Source: Craspedostauros australis
Taxonomy: Eukaryota; Bacillariophyta; Bacillariophyceae; Mastogloiales; Achnanthaceae
NCBI GenBank assembly: GCA_026770025.1
Contig: JAMXDE010000041.1
Span: 372,001 to 436,000 of the forward strand
Direction: 5' to 3'
Length of the DNA: 64,000 bases
Shown: positions 1 to 10,547 of the stretch, in pieces
How positions within the stretch are numbered: the stretch's first letter is position 1
How the letters are laid out: every line of letters begins with the position of its first letter
Notes under the pieces: generated by a model
Told to the model about the DNA's origin: nothing
What the model saw: the letters and a program-made list of their open reading frames with translations, nothing else
Database searches by the model: none
Translations under genes and position numbers: made by a program

Positions 1-2886
1 ATGCCGTCGTCATCGCCAAGTTCGAATGCAACCTCACATACAATATCAAATCCAGATACAGGTGATGAACGAGAACCGATCGACATATCTTCAATACCTA
101 CTGGCACACCATCCACGGCTGAAGCGACCCTTTCACCGACGCCCATGTCGAGCTCTCAACCGTCTTGGATCACAACACAGCCATTGCCGTCGTCGATACC
201 GTCGTCCGCGCCAGCATCAACTCCGACTTCAGGCCAAACTTCATCTCCGACTTCAGATCCAACACTCAATCCAATCTCATCTCCGGTTTCAGATCTAACA
301 TCAAATCCAACCTCATCCCCAACTTCAGGTCCAACTTCAGATCCAACGACAAATCTAACAGCAAATCCAACTTCAAATCCAACATCAAATCCAACTTCAT
401 CTCCAACTTCATCTCCAACACCAAATCCAACCTCATCTCCGACTTCAGGCCCAACACCAAGTCCAACTTCAGATCCAACACTCAATCCAACCTCATCTCC
501 AACTTCGTCTCCAACACCAAATCCAACCTCATCTCCGACTTCATCTCCAACACCAAATCCAACCTCATCTCCGACGCCAGATCCAACTTCAGATCCAACA
601 TCAAATCCAACTCAATATCCGATTTCGGGTCCAACACCAAATCCAACTTCAAATCCAACCTCATCTCCAACTTCATCTCCAACCTCATCTCCGACTTCAT
701 CTCCAACACCAAATCCAACCTCATCTCCGACTTCAGGCCCAACACCAAGTCCAACTTCAGATCCAACACTCAATCCAACCTCATCTCCGACTTCATCTCC
801 AACACCAAATCCAACCTCATCTCCGACGCCAGATCCAACTTCAGATCCAACATCAAATCCAACTCAATATCCAACTTCAGATCCAACACCAAATCCAACT
901 TCAGATCCAACATTATCTCCAACTTCATCTCCGACTTCATCTCCAACACCAAATCCAACCTCACCTCCGACTTCAGGCCCAACACCAAGTCCAACTTCAG
1001 ATCCAACACTCAATCCAACCTCATCTCCGACGTCAGATCCAACTTCATCTCCAACTTCATCTCCAACACCAAATCCAACCTCATCTCCGACTTTAGATCC
1101 AACATCAAATCCAACCTCATCTCCGACTTTAGATCCAACATCAAATCCAACACTCAATCCAACTTCATCTCCAACATCAGATCCAACATCATCTCCGACG
1201 CCAGCGCCTACCAGCACACCATCCAAGGCTGAAGTGACCCCTCCACCGACGCCCATGTTGAGCTCCCAACCGTCTTGGATCGCAACAACGCCATTGCCGT
1301 CGTCGATACCCTCGTCCACGCCAGCATCAACTCAGACCTCAATACCAATTTACAACTTTGATCAATCGGAAGCTTTCTTCACCATCTGGGAGGTACTCAA
1401 GCCCACACTCCAAGAAAAGCCTACCTCAATCGATACAGACATACTCGCCAATCCAACCAGTACCGCACATCGTACGCTGGACTGGATGGCAAACGACAGC
1501 AATCCACATCTCACATCAATGATCGCAGGAAATGCGCAAGCCACTGCGCCACTCCTGTTGGAATACTATGCAGTGGTGAGCATATACTTTTCACTCGATG
1601 GAGCCAATTGGAACGACAACATGTTCTTTCTATCGGATTTTCACTTGTGTGCCTGGCGCACTTCAAATCGTGGCGTGTGGTGTCGTGCCGGTCGTGTGAC
1701 ATCAGTGGTCTTGGATGACGCAGGCATGCGGGGCACGCTCGATCCAGCCCTATATCATCTCTCAAAACTTGAGAAGTTGTCGGTGAGAGGGGAAAGTAGG
1801 AATCCCGGGCAGATCAATGGTATCATTTCCCGCCATATTGGCATGTTGAGTATGCTATCAGAGCTGACTCTGCAATACATGGGACTGCGAGGTCGATTTC
1901 CGCCAGAAATCTATCAAATGACATCATTGGAGTATCTGAATCTGAGGGAAAATTTGCTCGCTGGACCACTCCCATCTCAAATTGGTCAGCTGACATCATT
2001 GACACATCTTCAACTGGGACAAAACGATTTCACCGGACAGATTCCATCTCAGATTCGTCAACTGAGATCGTTGGAATATATTGATCTTCAGTACAACGGG
2101 TTCACCGGATCACTTCCGCCTGAGATGGCTCAGTTGACATCGTTGACACATGTTGATGTGCAACTGAACAAGATCGGTACACAAGTTCCCTATTGGCTTG
2201 GTCAACTTACAAAACTATCTCATCTTGATCTAGCAAGCGGTGGCTACTTCGGACCACTTCCATCCGAGGTTGGGCAATTGACCTTGCTGACACATCTTGA
2301 TTTTCAGTGGAACGAGCTCACTGGAGCAATTCCATCGGAGATTGGTCGATTGGCATCGTTGGCTTTCCTTGATTTGGGCAGAAACTTCTTCAACGGAATC
2401 CCTTCTGAGATTGGTGACCTGTCGCGATTGGATATTCTCAATCTTGGATTGAACGGCCGCATCGGATCAATTCCATTCAGATTTGATCGACTCACGTCGT
2501 TGTGGCTTCTTGGTCTGAGGGGTGGCCAACTCACCGGAACGCTTCCATCTGAGATCGGCCTCATGACTAGGTTGGCACGTCTTTTCATCGACGATAACTT
2601 ATTTACTGGACCGCTCCCGACTGAGCTTGGCCTCCTCACAGGAATGGGAAGCATACGCGTGGAGGGAAACTCATTCAGTGGCACAGTCCCAACACAACTG
2701 GCCAAGCTTACAGGACTCACGCAGTTGTTGCTATATGATTGCAACTTCATCGGCAATCTTGATTCAGTGTTTTGCACATCTTCGTTCACTCCTCGGAGTC
2801 TCCAGAGTGACTGCGCAAACGGTCCGAATGGCGAAGACCCAGAAATCATCTGCACGTGTTGCACCGAATGTTACTACACGAAGTAA
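1..2886 (+). CDS. LRR cell-surface protein with PTS-rich linker (5' end outside window)
   Basis: The reading frame is open from the first base and encodes 961 residues. Residues ~1-450 are a low-complexity Pro/Thr/Ser/Asn linker. About 455-600 is a cap domain holding WEVLKPTL and [19 protein letters not shown]. About 605-930 are ~24-residue plant-type LRRs (xLPSEIGxLTxLxxLDL), followed by the Cys tail [12 protein letters not shown]. The paralogue at 35891-38320 has the same cap, LRRs and tail but adds a cytosolic N-terminus and a membrane helix before the matching GERESIEIPSTPTG segment, here [13 protein letters not shown]. The start at base 1 is therefore probably a window-edge artefact and the true start and membrane anchor lie upstream. 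The likely role is a type II membrane or wall-associated LRR protein; the ligand is unknown. There is no kinase domain. Confidence 0.85.
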   Translation: MPSSSPSSNATSHTISNPDTGDEREPIDISSIPTGTPSTAEATLSPTPMSSSQPSWITTQPLPSSIPSSAPASTPTSGQTSSPTSDPTLNPISSPVSDLTSNPTSSPTSGPTSDPTTNLTANPTSNPTSNPTSSPTSSPTPNPTSSPTSGPTPSPTSDPTLNPTSSPTSSPTPNPTSSPTSSPTPNPTSSPTPDPTSDPTSNPTQYPISGPTPNPTSNPTSSPTSSPTSSPTSSPTPNPTSSPTSGPTPSPTSDPTLNPTSSPTSSPTPNPTSSPTPDPTSDPTSNPTQYPTSDPTPNPTSDPTLSPTSSPTSSPTPNPTSPPTSGPTPSPTSDPTLNPTSSPTSDPTSSPTSSPTPNPTSSPTLDPTSNPTSSPTLDPTSNPTLNPTSSPTSDPTSSPTPAPTSTPSKAEVTPPPTPMLSSQPSWIATTPLPSSIPSSTPASTQTSIPIYNFDQSEAFFTIWEVLKPTLQEKPTSIDTDILANPTSTAHRTLDWMANDSNPHLTSMIAGNAQATAPLLLEYYAVVSIYFSLDGANWNDNMFFLSDFHLCAWRTSNRGVWCRAGRVTSVVLDDAGMRGTLDPALYHLSKLEKLSVRGESRNPGQINGIISRHIGMLSMLSELTLQYMGLRGRFPPEIYQMTSLEYLNLRENLLAGPLPSQIGQLTSLTHLQLGQNDFTGQIPSQIRQLRSLEYIDLQYNGFTGSLPPEMAQLTSLTHVDVQLNKIGTQVPYWLGQLTKLSHLDLASGGYFGPLPSEVGQLTLLTHLDFQWNELTGAIPSEIGRLASLAFLDLGRNFFNGIPSEIGDLSRLDILNLGLNGRIGSIPFRFDRLTSLWLLGLRGGQLTGTLPSEIGLMTRLARLFIDDNLFTGPLPTELGLLTGMGSIRVEGNSFSGTVPTQLAKLTGLTQLLLYDCNFIGNLDSVFCTSSFTPRSLQSDCANGPNGEDPEIICTCCTECYYTK
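205..1230 (+). repeat. PTS codon repeat encoding the LRR protein linker
   Basis: Short units of 12-15 bases, variants of a Ser-Pro-Thr-Ser-(Asp/Asn/Ser)-Pro-Thr codon string, are repeated for about 1 kb. They encode the extended linker between anchor and LRR domain. The low complexity opens long shadow frames on both strands, which I do not regard as genes. Confidence 0.9.
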
Positions 2887-3404
2887 AGAAAACGATGGCG
2901 GCTCACAAACATAGAATAGAATAGATATTTTGGAACGAACGCCAGTAGCGACGGCAACATCGTCGAAGTGACACAATTTAAATCATTTTGTGCAAAGATG
3001 CTATCAACTCCCCATCAATTTCTTTTGCATATTCCATGTGTGCAGTGTACGTGAGCACCCCCAAGAGAAAAAAGCACGTAACCCACTCACAATCGTGCAT
3101 ACCCATGGTGCCATACTCGTACGTATCATAAAATACTCGCATATGTGAAAGACTCCCCTATTCCAACGACAATGACGAAACTCGATGTGTCTGTGCCACC
3201 ACGTGGTAGGCTGTGGCTGCATGTCCACACGCACAAGAGAAATCGTAGAACTGTCATGGGAGAGCCAGGGTGACATCATCAACACCGTGATTGCTGCTGG
3301 TGGTGTGTCGCGTGAGAACTCCAGAGAGCCGAGTGCGTGCTGGTTGCTCCGCGGTTGGTGCCAGCTTCTTCGAGGCTCCACCCTCTGCATCGAGACCAAG
3401 CAGG
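2887..3404. other. 3' flank and intergenic, no gene seen
   Basis: It begins with the sequence AACGATGGCGGCTCAC, also found just after the stop of the paralogue at 38320, so it is probably a shared 3' UTR. Nothing further is supported. Confidence 0.5.
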
Positions 3405-5522
3405 ATCTCACAATGGTGTCGCTGAATGATTGGAAAAGCAGATTTTCCTCCTCCCTCGTTCCAGGAGGCATGGCATCCAACTTGACGTTCCATTCGATCT
3501 TCAACCAGACGACTCGGAATGTCATCTTTGCCAAGCTCATTTTGGAGGTCAAGGTGGATGAGGTCCTCTCGGGAGCAGGTCTGGAGGATGCACTGCTGCA
3601 GCGCAAGGAGGAGATGACTCACAGATGTTGCGATACCGAGCCTGCAACGTACTGGAGCGAGTTCATTTCCGAGATCGATGGCGTCGATGATGGCGCGATC
3701 AATCGATTGATAGAGTATCACGCCAGAATGGCTCAAATCAGGGAAGACACCGTGGATCAGATCGTCGAGTTCGCCATGAAAGCTGCGGTGCACGATGAGC
3801 GTGTCGTGTCGTGTCGCATCTCTTCAAGCTGCCGAAGCCCCTCGAATCCATCATCGACGACTTTGCGATGCAAGCGCAGAACTTCGCCAAGGCCCTCAGC
3901 ATGTCCTCCACCTTCTCAGCGGCCGCAATTGCATTCAACCTCATGCAGATCCTGGGCAACAGCGGCAACGCAAGCGGAAGGATCGCGTTCATCACCGGTG
4001 ACATGAGTGTCCTCCTGTCCTTCGGGACCATGGCATACGTATCGCAATACAAGATCCGCAACGAAGAGGCCAGGATCGTGTTCCAGGATGAAAAGCTCGT
4101 GCGTGCGAAGAAGAAGATGGCGGTTTATCTCATGGGAAATCCGAGCAGCGCAGGATCCCTGAGAGCCTCAATCCGTTCCTGCCTTGCATCGAGAGCAAAG
4201 TCCGCGCCGTCGTGAAAAGCGTCGAGTACTACGACGACGAAGAGCCTGCGGCCTTCTTGGAAACATACGGTCAATTCAAACGGCACAGCCACGACGTGAA
4301 CGTGTTGGTGCATTTTGACCTTCGCTTGATCGAGCACTTCATCGTTGATGTGTACTAGAAGAACTTGTGCCTGCAAGAACGGCTGGTGGATATCCACAGA
4401 AGCTGCGATGAGACGGGGCGGCTGATGATGCCAGACACCGAGATCTCAAGTCTCGACAATCGAATGGATGCGGCCCATCTGTTCCACAGGCGGAATCGAT
4501 TCGGTCCCTTCCTGGAATGTGCGCTGCAGCGGGAATCGACGCGATTCGGTCCCCTCAAGCAACGGAGGCTGCGGCATTGGGACGACGTCGGCGTTGTGAA
4601 GTGCGATCTACTTTGGCCGCATGTGCTTCTGCCCGTCCTCCTCCACAGACCCCGTGCCCCTCTCTCCGATCGAGACCGAGTGTCTGGGCACTGCAATGCA
4701 GACCAAACTGCTGTCGAGGGCCTAGGATGTGGACGTGCTGTATCACAACGTGCAGGATCTGCACCAGCTGTACCAGGCGACGCGCGAAAGCCAGATTGTG
4801 TCGTCGGTGTTGATGACAATATTCTTCGCGTTTGTGGCGGCGCGGGCCTTCACCGTCGCCCGATTGGTGGGCAAAATGGTCGACTCCAACAGGGTGGAGG
4901 TGGCTGGCTCGTGGGCCTTGCTCGCCTCGACGATCGGAGCGGTCCTCTCCGTCTTTCATTTGACGCCCAAGCTGATCCTCGTGGTGAGGCTGTGGTCTGC
5001 CCTGCACAGGAAAGTCCACGCAACGCGCAAAACCTTCCTCAAGCAGAACATCTCTCTCGTCAAGATCGTCACGATGACGCCGATCCTGCTCACGTTGCTG
5101 CGCATGTCGGCGGCCGGCAGTGCCGCGATCGCCCTGCCATGGATCCTCGCTGTGCAAATCTTTGGTGATAGGACGCGATCCGTCGCGAGGGCACCCTTCT
5201 ATATGTGACCCTCGGCAGTGTGGTGATGGCGCTGTCCGCCACGGCCTCCTTTTTCTGCGTGCAGCACGTCGTGCGCTTCCGTCTGCCACCCAAGCTGAGC
5301 GAATTCGTCTGCGAGGCATTCCGAGATGAGATCGAGGGCATTTACAGGAAGTTCGTTGTGCCGACGAACGACATGGACTCGAAGCAGTCTCAAGAGCGAG
5401 GAACGTCGGAGTACGCCGACAGAGACGTTCTGCACAAGCAACGTTTCGACACCGTGTTTGCCGCAGATCGATCCGGCTCCATCCTGCAGTACATCCAGGG
5501 CGACATGGATCGCAGAGACTGA
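3405..5522 (+). pseudogene. Disrupted multi-pass membrane protein gene
   Basis: Protein-like sequence moves through all three frames. Frame A runs from ~3405 (MVSLNDWKSRF) to ~3795. Frame B runs 3811 to ~4140, with hydrophobic helices near SMSSTFSAAAIAFNLMQIL and MSVLLSFGTMAYV. Another frame carries ESKVRAVVKSVEYYDDEEP to an in-frame TAG at 4356 and continues past it. A further frame shows an in-frame TAG just before DVDVLYHNVQDL, then three helices to ~5170. The last frame is GSVVMALSATASFFCVQHVV to the stop at 5522. The first shift coincides with a triple GTGTC repeat. In total I see about six hydrophobic segments, at least four frame changes and two internal stops. I do not recognise the family. 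Some frame changes could be unrecognised introns, but the in-frame stops favour a pseudogene. Confidence 0.6.
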
Positions 5523-5844
5523 TGTCGCGGTTGTGCCTCTTGTAGCGTGCGCAAGGGCGGAGTGCGTGCTCTTGGAGCCTTCGAATAGTAGGATTACGAC
5601 CTATGATACATTGTATACACGTAGTGGTTGGTGTTATACGCACTCTGCATGCTCGTGCTTGATGAGTACGATCATGTTCACGTGCAATTCCGCAAGCGCG
5701 AGCCCTGTGAGAGTGCGTGTGTAGTAGAATGTGTGTTGCGCACCACAAGAGGATTCTTCTTTTTGTTGGATCTTTTGCTGTTGGGATCAGCTGGTTTGTT
5801 TTCCCTCCCACCAGCCACGAGGATCTTTCGCGCCAATTCCATCG
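5523..5844. other. Intergenic, nothing seen
   Basis: This is the 3' flank of the disrupted membrane protein gene up to the retrotransposon target site. No supported feature. Confidence 0.5.
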
Positions 5845-5849
5845 CTTCC

Positions 5850-6142
5850 GAATGATTCTGGCTTGCTTGCGTGCTCAGGACGCGAAATGAAGCACTCGCA
5901 GGCACACAGATGACAGTCTTCTATTGCTTATTTGTTGTTGGTGTATTGCTGATACACTCCTTGTTGTGAACCAGATTGTGACCGCATGCCATGAATCCAA
6001 CAAAGACACATGCTCTGTTTGTTTGTTTTTCCCTGTGTTGTTTCAGCCACAAACATTCCGCCTCGGTTGCTTGTGACTGTACGGTCATAGAATCTTTGAC
6101 CAATACGAGCTACGCGACTCGTTTGACCCTAAAACTCGCTCT
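5850..6142 (-). repeat. 3' LTR of the minus-strand copia element
   Basis: A direct repeat of 12143-12435. Differences are seen only near its forward start (GGCTTG against GACCTG). Read on the element strand it begins AGAGCGAG and ends CATTC, so the usual TG...CA termini are absent. Confidence 0.9.
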
Positions 6143-6305
6143 GTCCCCTCGTTGAATTGGCATATGCTGGCTGTATGCCTGACCGCCATCTGTGCCTATA
6201 CAACGCCCCTCATCGTTGTAGTATGCGCGCAGGAAAAACGGCATTTTGCCTCCCAAAAAACCTCGCGCGTTCGCTACCCTTCATGCAACTCCCCATGGCT
6301 ATCTG

Positions 6306-9300
6306 TTAATACAGAAACCTACCCAAAAGCGTCTCCCGTTTTGGGGCCGCCATGGTCTTGGTGAACACATCTGCCAGATTGGTCAGTGTGTCCTCTTTCG
6401 CGACTCTAATGATCCCACTTGCCACAGCTTCCCTGCACCGGTGATATGATATGCTGTGATGCTTCTTGGAGAGTGTGGAGTGGGGTGTCGATGCATTCTT
6501 GTACACCGCTTCATTGTCACAGAACATATTGGTCGGTCCCTCCAACGGGACGCCAAACATCCTGAGTTTGTATCGTAGAGACGATACCATTTCCACAGCT
6601 TGCCGCATTGCAGTGAACTCCGAACCAAACGTGGATGTTTCGACTGAGTTTTGTCGTTTGCTGTACCACATGACTGGCGCTCGATTCATGAAGATCAAGA
6701 TGCCTGTCTGCGACCTGCGGGTTGCTTTGTCTGCCGCGTGACTGGCATCCACAAAGCAGTGGGTGGAAGCAACGTTTCCTCTGGGCTTGGGTGCATTAGT
6801 GGGTATCTGCTCTTCGGCGTCTCGGTAGAAATCTTCCCATTCAAACGATTGGAATCGATCCTCCGAAATCCTTGGGTGGTCTGGATCCATCAACATCGAG
6901 CGCTTGCTCGTGTTCTTGAGGTATCCAAAGATGTGATACACCTGCTGTAGATGTCCCACCCTTGGCATCGCCAAGAACGAAGATAAGAGGGAGACCTCGA
7001 GCAAGATGTCGACCCGTCCGATCTCGATTGCCCACCGCAGCACACCAATCAGCTCTTGGAATCGTTGTAGCCCATCTGCCTTGAGCTCTGCTGTAGTATC
7101 CTCAGCTGGATGATATCCAGATGTGAATGGTGTCTTGCATCCCGATGGTAGTCGCAGACCTTCTTCGGACAGCTTTGACTCCACGTTCTCGATAGCCGCC
7201 TTGCAGTACTTCTCTGATGAAATGCGCCAGCACATGGTGCCGTTCTCGTTCGCCTTCTTGTCGAGCGATGCTCCAAGGTACATATCCGGTGGCTCGACTT
7301 TGTCCCCTTTCAGCTTGAACACAGCTGAGATATTGGATATGACTTGCTTGGGTTGATGGCTGATTGCCATCACATCGTCAACGTAGCACAGCACGATTTC
7401 GTAGTATTCGAATCCGTCTGGCTTTGCTGCTGGTCGTAGCCATACATCAGGATCTGCCTGCGACGATCTGAATCCGCTATCATGCAGAACGCCAGCCAGT
7501 TTGGCCCTGAATGCAGCTCCGGATGACTTCAACCCGTAAAGCGCCTTCTTCACAAGCATGATCTTTCCTTCTTCAGCTGCGAATTCGGGTCCTGCTCTTG
7601 TCCAGATTCTCTCGCGGCAATCTGCCGTGAGGTAGGCATTCTGAATATCGCATGCCATGACATCCAGGTCGTTCATTGCTGCAATGGTCAATGCGATGCG
7701 AACCGAATCTCTGGATACAACAGAGGAGTATGTGATCGATGATGGCGTGGATGTCTTGTGTCCCCCGGCGACCAGTCGTGCCTTGCGTCTGAAATTCTCG
7801 CCGAGCTTCACATCGAATATCAGGTGGCACTTGATCTCCTGGTATCCGTTGGGTATGTCAGATTGATCACCCTCGAACACCTCGAATGCCGGCCTGACGT
7901 TCTTCATCTCCTTCATGATCGAATCCCACCACAGGGTATTGCCGTTTTCACGGTCGACCTGCTTCGCTTCCTCCACCGACTTTGGCACGCGAACACCATA
8001 CTTGTGAGTTCGAACCCAATACTTGGATTTGACCTTCGCGAGAATTCGCTTGCGCTTTTTCAACACGAAGGGAACCCACCAAGCAAATGCTGGCTCCATT
8101 GAAATGCGATTGTCCACTGCATACTCAGCCAGCTGTACTGGGTATGAGTCCTTGACATCCTTCAATGCATTCCACGTCGTGCTGCCGTCTTTCCACTGAA
8201 TGAGAATATCCCACCCAATGGTTGTTTCACGGCGCCTCTTCACTCCATTCTTGGCAGTGATGAAGGCATTCTGCTGAGTGATGGCACTGGCATCCTTGCG
8301 ATGATCAATGATCTCATCGATAAGCACGTGCCGGTTGCCTTCTTCGTCAATCTGTGCGAATAAATTCTCCGCAATGACGTTTGCTGCCATGGATTGCCGG
8401 TGTCCGTCGCTGAACTCAACTTCGTACAACCGCGTATCCATGATTGGGTTGGTGGCCGCCGTCCCAATGGGTTTGCCGTCCTTGTCGCGAAGCCGCTTTG
8501 TGACGCGAGCGAATTCCGGATACTCTCCCCCGCGATCGATAGATAGCTCCATGTTGAGGTATCCATCGAACGTATCAGGGTCGAAAGCGTCATCGGCCTC
8601 CGCGACGTCCCCGTTGCTGAACGTGCGGGAGAACTCGGCCGCAAAGTCGGGATCGTCGTCATTCAGCTCGGCCCATGCGGAAAGCTGCGGCCTCCCTCCC
8701 GTGACCGCCAGCCGCTCCTCTTTGAAACGCCGAGCTATTGCAGCATCATATGCCACGAATTTCTCCTTGTGGGCATCGATGCCCATCTCAACAGTGGTCA
8801 CCCGCTGCACCGTAGTGCGCGCCATGGGAATGCCAGACGCTGGCAAAACCCAATATGACATCAGCGATCCCGTCGTCCGTGCCACACCAAGGAATCGCCC
8901 CACCTGTATTTCACCCAGCCCCGCGTTCGGCTTGAACCACACTCGATCGTAGAATCCAAAATCGAGGTACTCCGAAATGTCCGGCGTCTCACCAGTCAAT
9001 CGCTCAATCGGTGTGCGTCCCTGTAAGCCTCCTGCATTGCTGGCTGTGCGCTGCATGATGGCAGCGAGGTGGGTCAACCCGTAGCTCCACAATCGTCTGG
9101 GACAGTTCGTCCTGAACATGACCCTGTACCATCGCCGTCGCAACTCCCGAATGACACCTTCCGCCGGGTTCTGGTTGTGCCGCTCAACCTCCGTGACATG
9201 CAACTGGATGTTGTACTTGCGACATCGTTTTCGGAATTGGCTGTGCGGTCCAACCTGCTCCGGCGCACCGTCTGCGACGAGTATATCCGGAGCTCCATAG

Positions 9301-10523
9301 TCACGGACGAAGGTGTCAAGGGCCTCATGTGCCTCCGACTTCCGGAACATGTGGTATGCCTCAACGAAGAATTGAGGAGATGCGAAGATCTGCGAGTACT
9401 TGTGCCCATGTAGATCCTCACATCGGGCATACATCGTATCCGTTGCCATAGTCCCCTGGATCCGCTTTGGGATGTACATGCGATCGGCACGGTAGCGCCG
9501 AGCCAACGGCATGACCGCCGATCGCACGAGGTTCCGAGTCGTAGCCCGAAGAGTAAGCCGTGCTTGCTCGAGGCTGAGGTGCCACCGATCGCTGAGCTCT
9601 TCGGCCGTCATCTTCGAGTGCCGATCAGCCGACAGGAACGATCTCGGTACCTGGATCTCGTCCTCTGTGATGGGACCAGGGATATGGACATCGGGGTTGT
9701 CCGTCATCTCCGTTGACACCGCAGGCTTGCGGTCTATTGCCTTCTCATCCACACGCACACTCCGAATCAGCCGTTGGTTGAAATGGCAATTGATGGATCC
9801 ATAATGGCTATCCATGTCAGCGTGGTGGGTGGATGAGCGAACCGCATGCGTGTTTCGGACCTCGATCTCTTCCTGTTCGTGGTATGGGATGACTGGGAAC
9901 CGGACGCGTTCTGGGTTCCAAGGTGTCGGGCTGGACAGTACGATGTGTGGTAGCTGGCTCAGGTCTGCGGATGATGGCCTCCATGTGTCAAGGTATATAG
10001 TGGTACCCTCTGATTGCAGACACGCCGCAAAACCCTGCTCGTCATGTCGTATGACCATGGGCTTCCCAGCGTATGGGTTGTCCTGTACGTCAACTCCATG
10101 GTGCCGCAGTTGGTTTGGATTGACCAACGAGTGGTCGAGGCTTGGCATTGACAATGCCTCGTTGAACACGAGTATGTACCGCCGGCCTGCTGCGGATGTG
10201 TATCCAGTTGCGGCTGTCACTATGGGCACATCTTTGACTGGATCATAGCTGTCAGTGTATGGTGACACGTCACAGCACCTGTCAGTATAATGTAGCACCA
10301 CGCACTGTCGGCCGGCAACAATGGTGTCGGCATGAGAGTCCAGTTCAAGCCTGGACTGTACCTCATGGCCATCATGCGGATTGTTGGCATGTATGGTGCT
10401 AACACGTCGTGATCTTTGGGACGTACGAAACACGGATATGCAACTGGTGTACTCGCAAGAGTGTCGTTGGGTATGTGAGTAACAGCGTCTTAGATTACGA
10501 ATCCAGATACCGAACATCACCAC
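6306..10523 (-). CDS. pol: Copia pol polyprotein (protease, integrase, RT, RNase H)
   Basis: The frame is open from just after the gag UGA (10548-10550) to the stop at 6306, about 1,413 codons; the N-terminus is uncertain because no ATG marks it. In order it shows: protease LELDSHADTIVAGRQC; an integrase core with MATDTMYARC, LVADGAPEQVG and NPAEGVIRELRRRW as candidate D, D, E; reverse transcriptase with IKCHLIFDVKL, MACDIQNAYL, ALYGLKSSGAAFR and the catalytic YVDD in VLCYVDDVMAIS; and RNase H with CFVDASHAADK, TFGSEFTAMR and CDNEAVYKN. No internal stop is seen. The product would be cleaved by its own protease and would copy and integrate the element. Confidence 0.92.
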   Translation of the reverse strand: MVMFGIWIRNLRRCYSHTQRHSCEYTSCISVFRTSQRSRRVSTIHANNPHDGHEVQSRLELDSHADTIVAGRQCVVLHYTDRCCDVSPYTDSYDPVKDVPIVTAATGYTSAAGRRYILVFNEALSMPSLDHSLVNPNQLRHHGVDVQDNPYAGKPMVIRHDEQGFAACLQSEGTTIYLDTWRPSSADLSQLPHIVLSSPTPWNPERVRFPVIPYHEQEEIEVRNTHAVRSSTHHADMDSHYGSINCHFNQRLIRSVRVDEKAIDRKPAVSTEMTDNPDVHIPGPITEDEIQVPRSFLSADRHSKMTAEELSDRWHLSLEQARLTLRATTRNLVRSAVMPLARRYRADRMYIPKRIQGTMATDTMYARCEDLHGHKYSQIFASPQFFVEAYHMFRKSEAHEALDTFVRDYGAPDILVADGAPEQVGPHSQFRKRCRKYNIQLHVTEVERHNQNPAEGVIRELRRRWYRVMFRTNCPRRLWSYGLTHLAAIMQRTASNAGGLQGRTPIERLTGETPDISEYLDFGFYDRVWFKPNAGLGEIQVGRFLGVARTTGSLMSYWVLPASGIPMARTTVQRVTTVEMGIDAHKEKFVAYDAAIARRFKEERLAVTGGRPQLSAWAELNDDDPDFAAEFSRTFSNGDVAEADDAFDPDTFDGYLNMELSIDRGGEYPEFARVTKRLRDKDGKPIGTAATNPIMDTRLYEVEFSDGHRQSMAANVIAENLFAQIDEEGNRHVLIDEIIDHRKDASAITQQNAFITAKNGVKRRRETTIGWDILIQWKDGSTTWNALKDVKDSYPVQLAEYAVDNRISMEPAFAWWVPFVLKKRKRILAKVKSKYWVRTHKYGVRVPKSVEEAKQVDRENGNTLWWDSIMKEMKNVRPAFEVFEGDQSDIPNGYQEIKCHLIFDVKLGENFRRKARLVAGGHKTSTPSSITYSSVVSRDSVRIALTIAAMNDLDVMACDIQNAYLTADCRERIWTRAGPEFAAEEGKIMLVKKALYGLKSSGAAFRAKLAGVLHDSGFRSSQADPDVWLRPAAKPDGFEYYEIVLCYVDDVMAISHQPKQVISNISAVFKLKGDKVEPPDMYLGASLDKKANENGTMCWRISSEKYCKAAIENVESKLSEEGLRLPSGCKTPFTSGYHPAEDTTAELKADGLQRFQELIGVLRWAIEIGRVDILLEVSLLSSFLAMPRVGHLQQVYHIFGYLKNTSKRSMLMDPDHPRISEDRFQSFEWEDFYRDAEEQIPTNAPKPRGNVASTHCFVDASHAADKATRRSQTGILIFMNRAPVMWYSKRQNSVETSTFGSEFTAMRQAVEMVSSLRYKLRMFGVPLEGPTNMFCDNEAVYKNASTPHSTLSKKHHSISYHRCREAVASGIIRVAKEDTLTNLADVFTKTMAAPKRETLLGRFLY

Positions 10524-10547
10524 TAACGTGCACTCTCGCCAACACCA

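Noticed and set aside
165-1232. Long frame rich in Asn-Ser-Lys repeats overlapping the first LRR gene
   Set aside because: It is a +2 shadow of the PTS codon repeat; several such frames exist on both strands over the same repeat and none starts with ATG or has family features.
4555-5811. 418-codon minus-strand frame with Arg/His-rich sequence
   Set aside because: Composition is typical of an antisense shadow; the hydrophobic, protein-like signal is on the plus strand.
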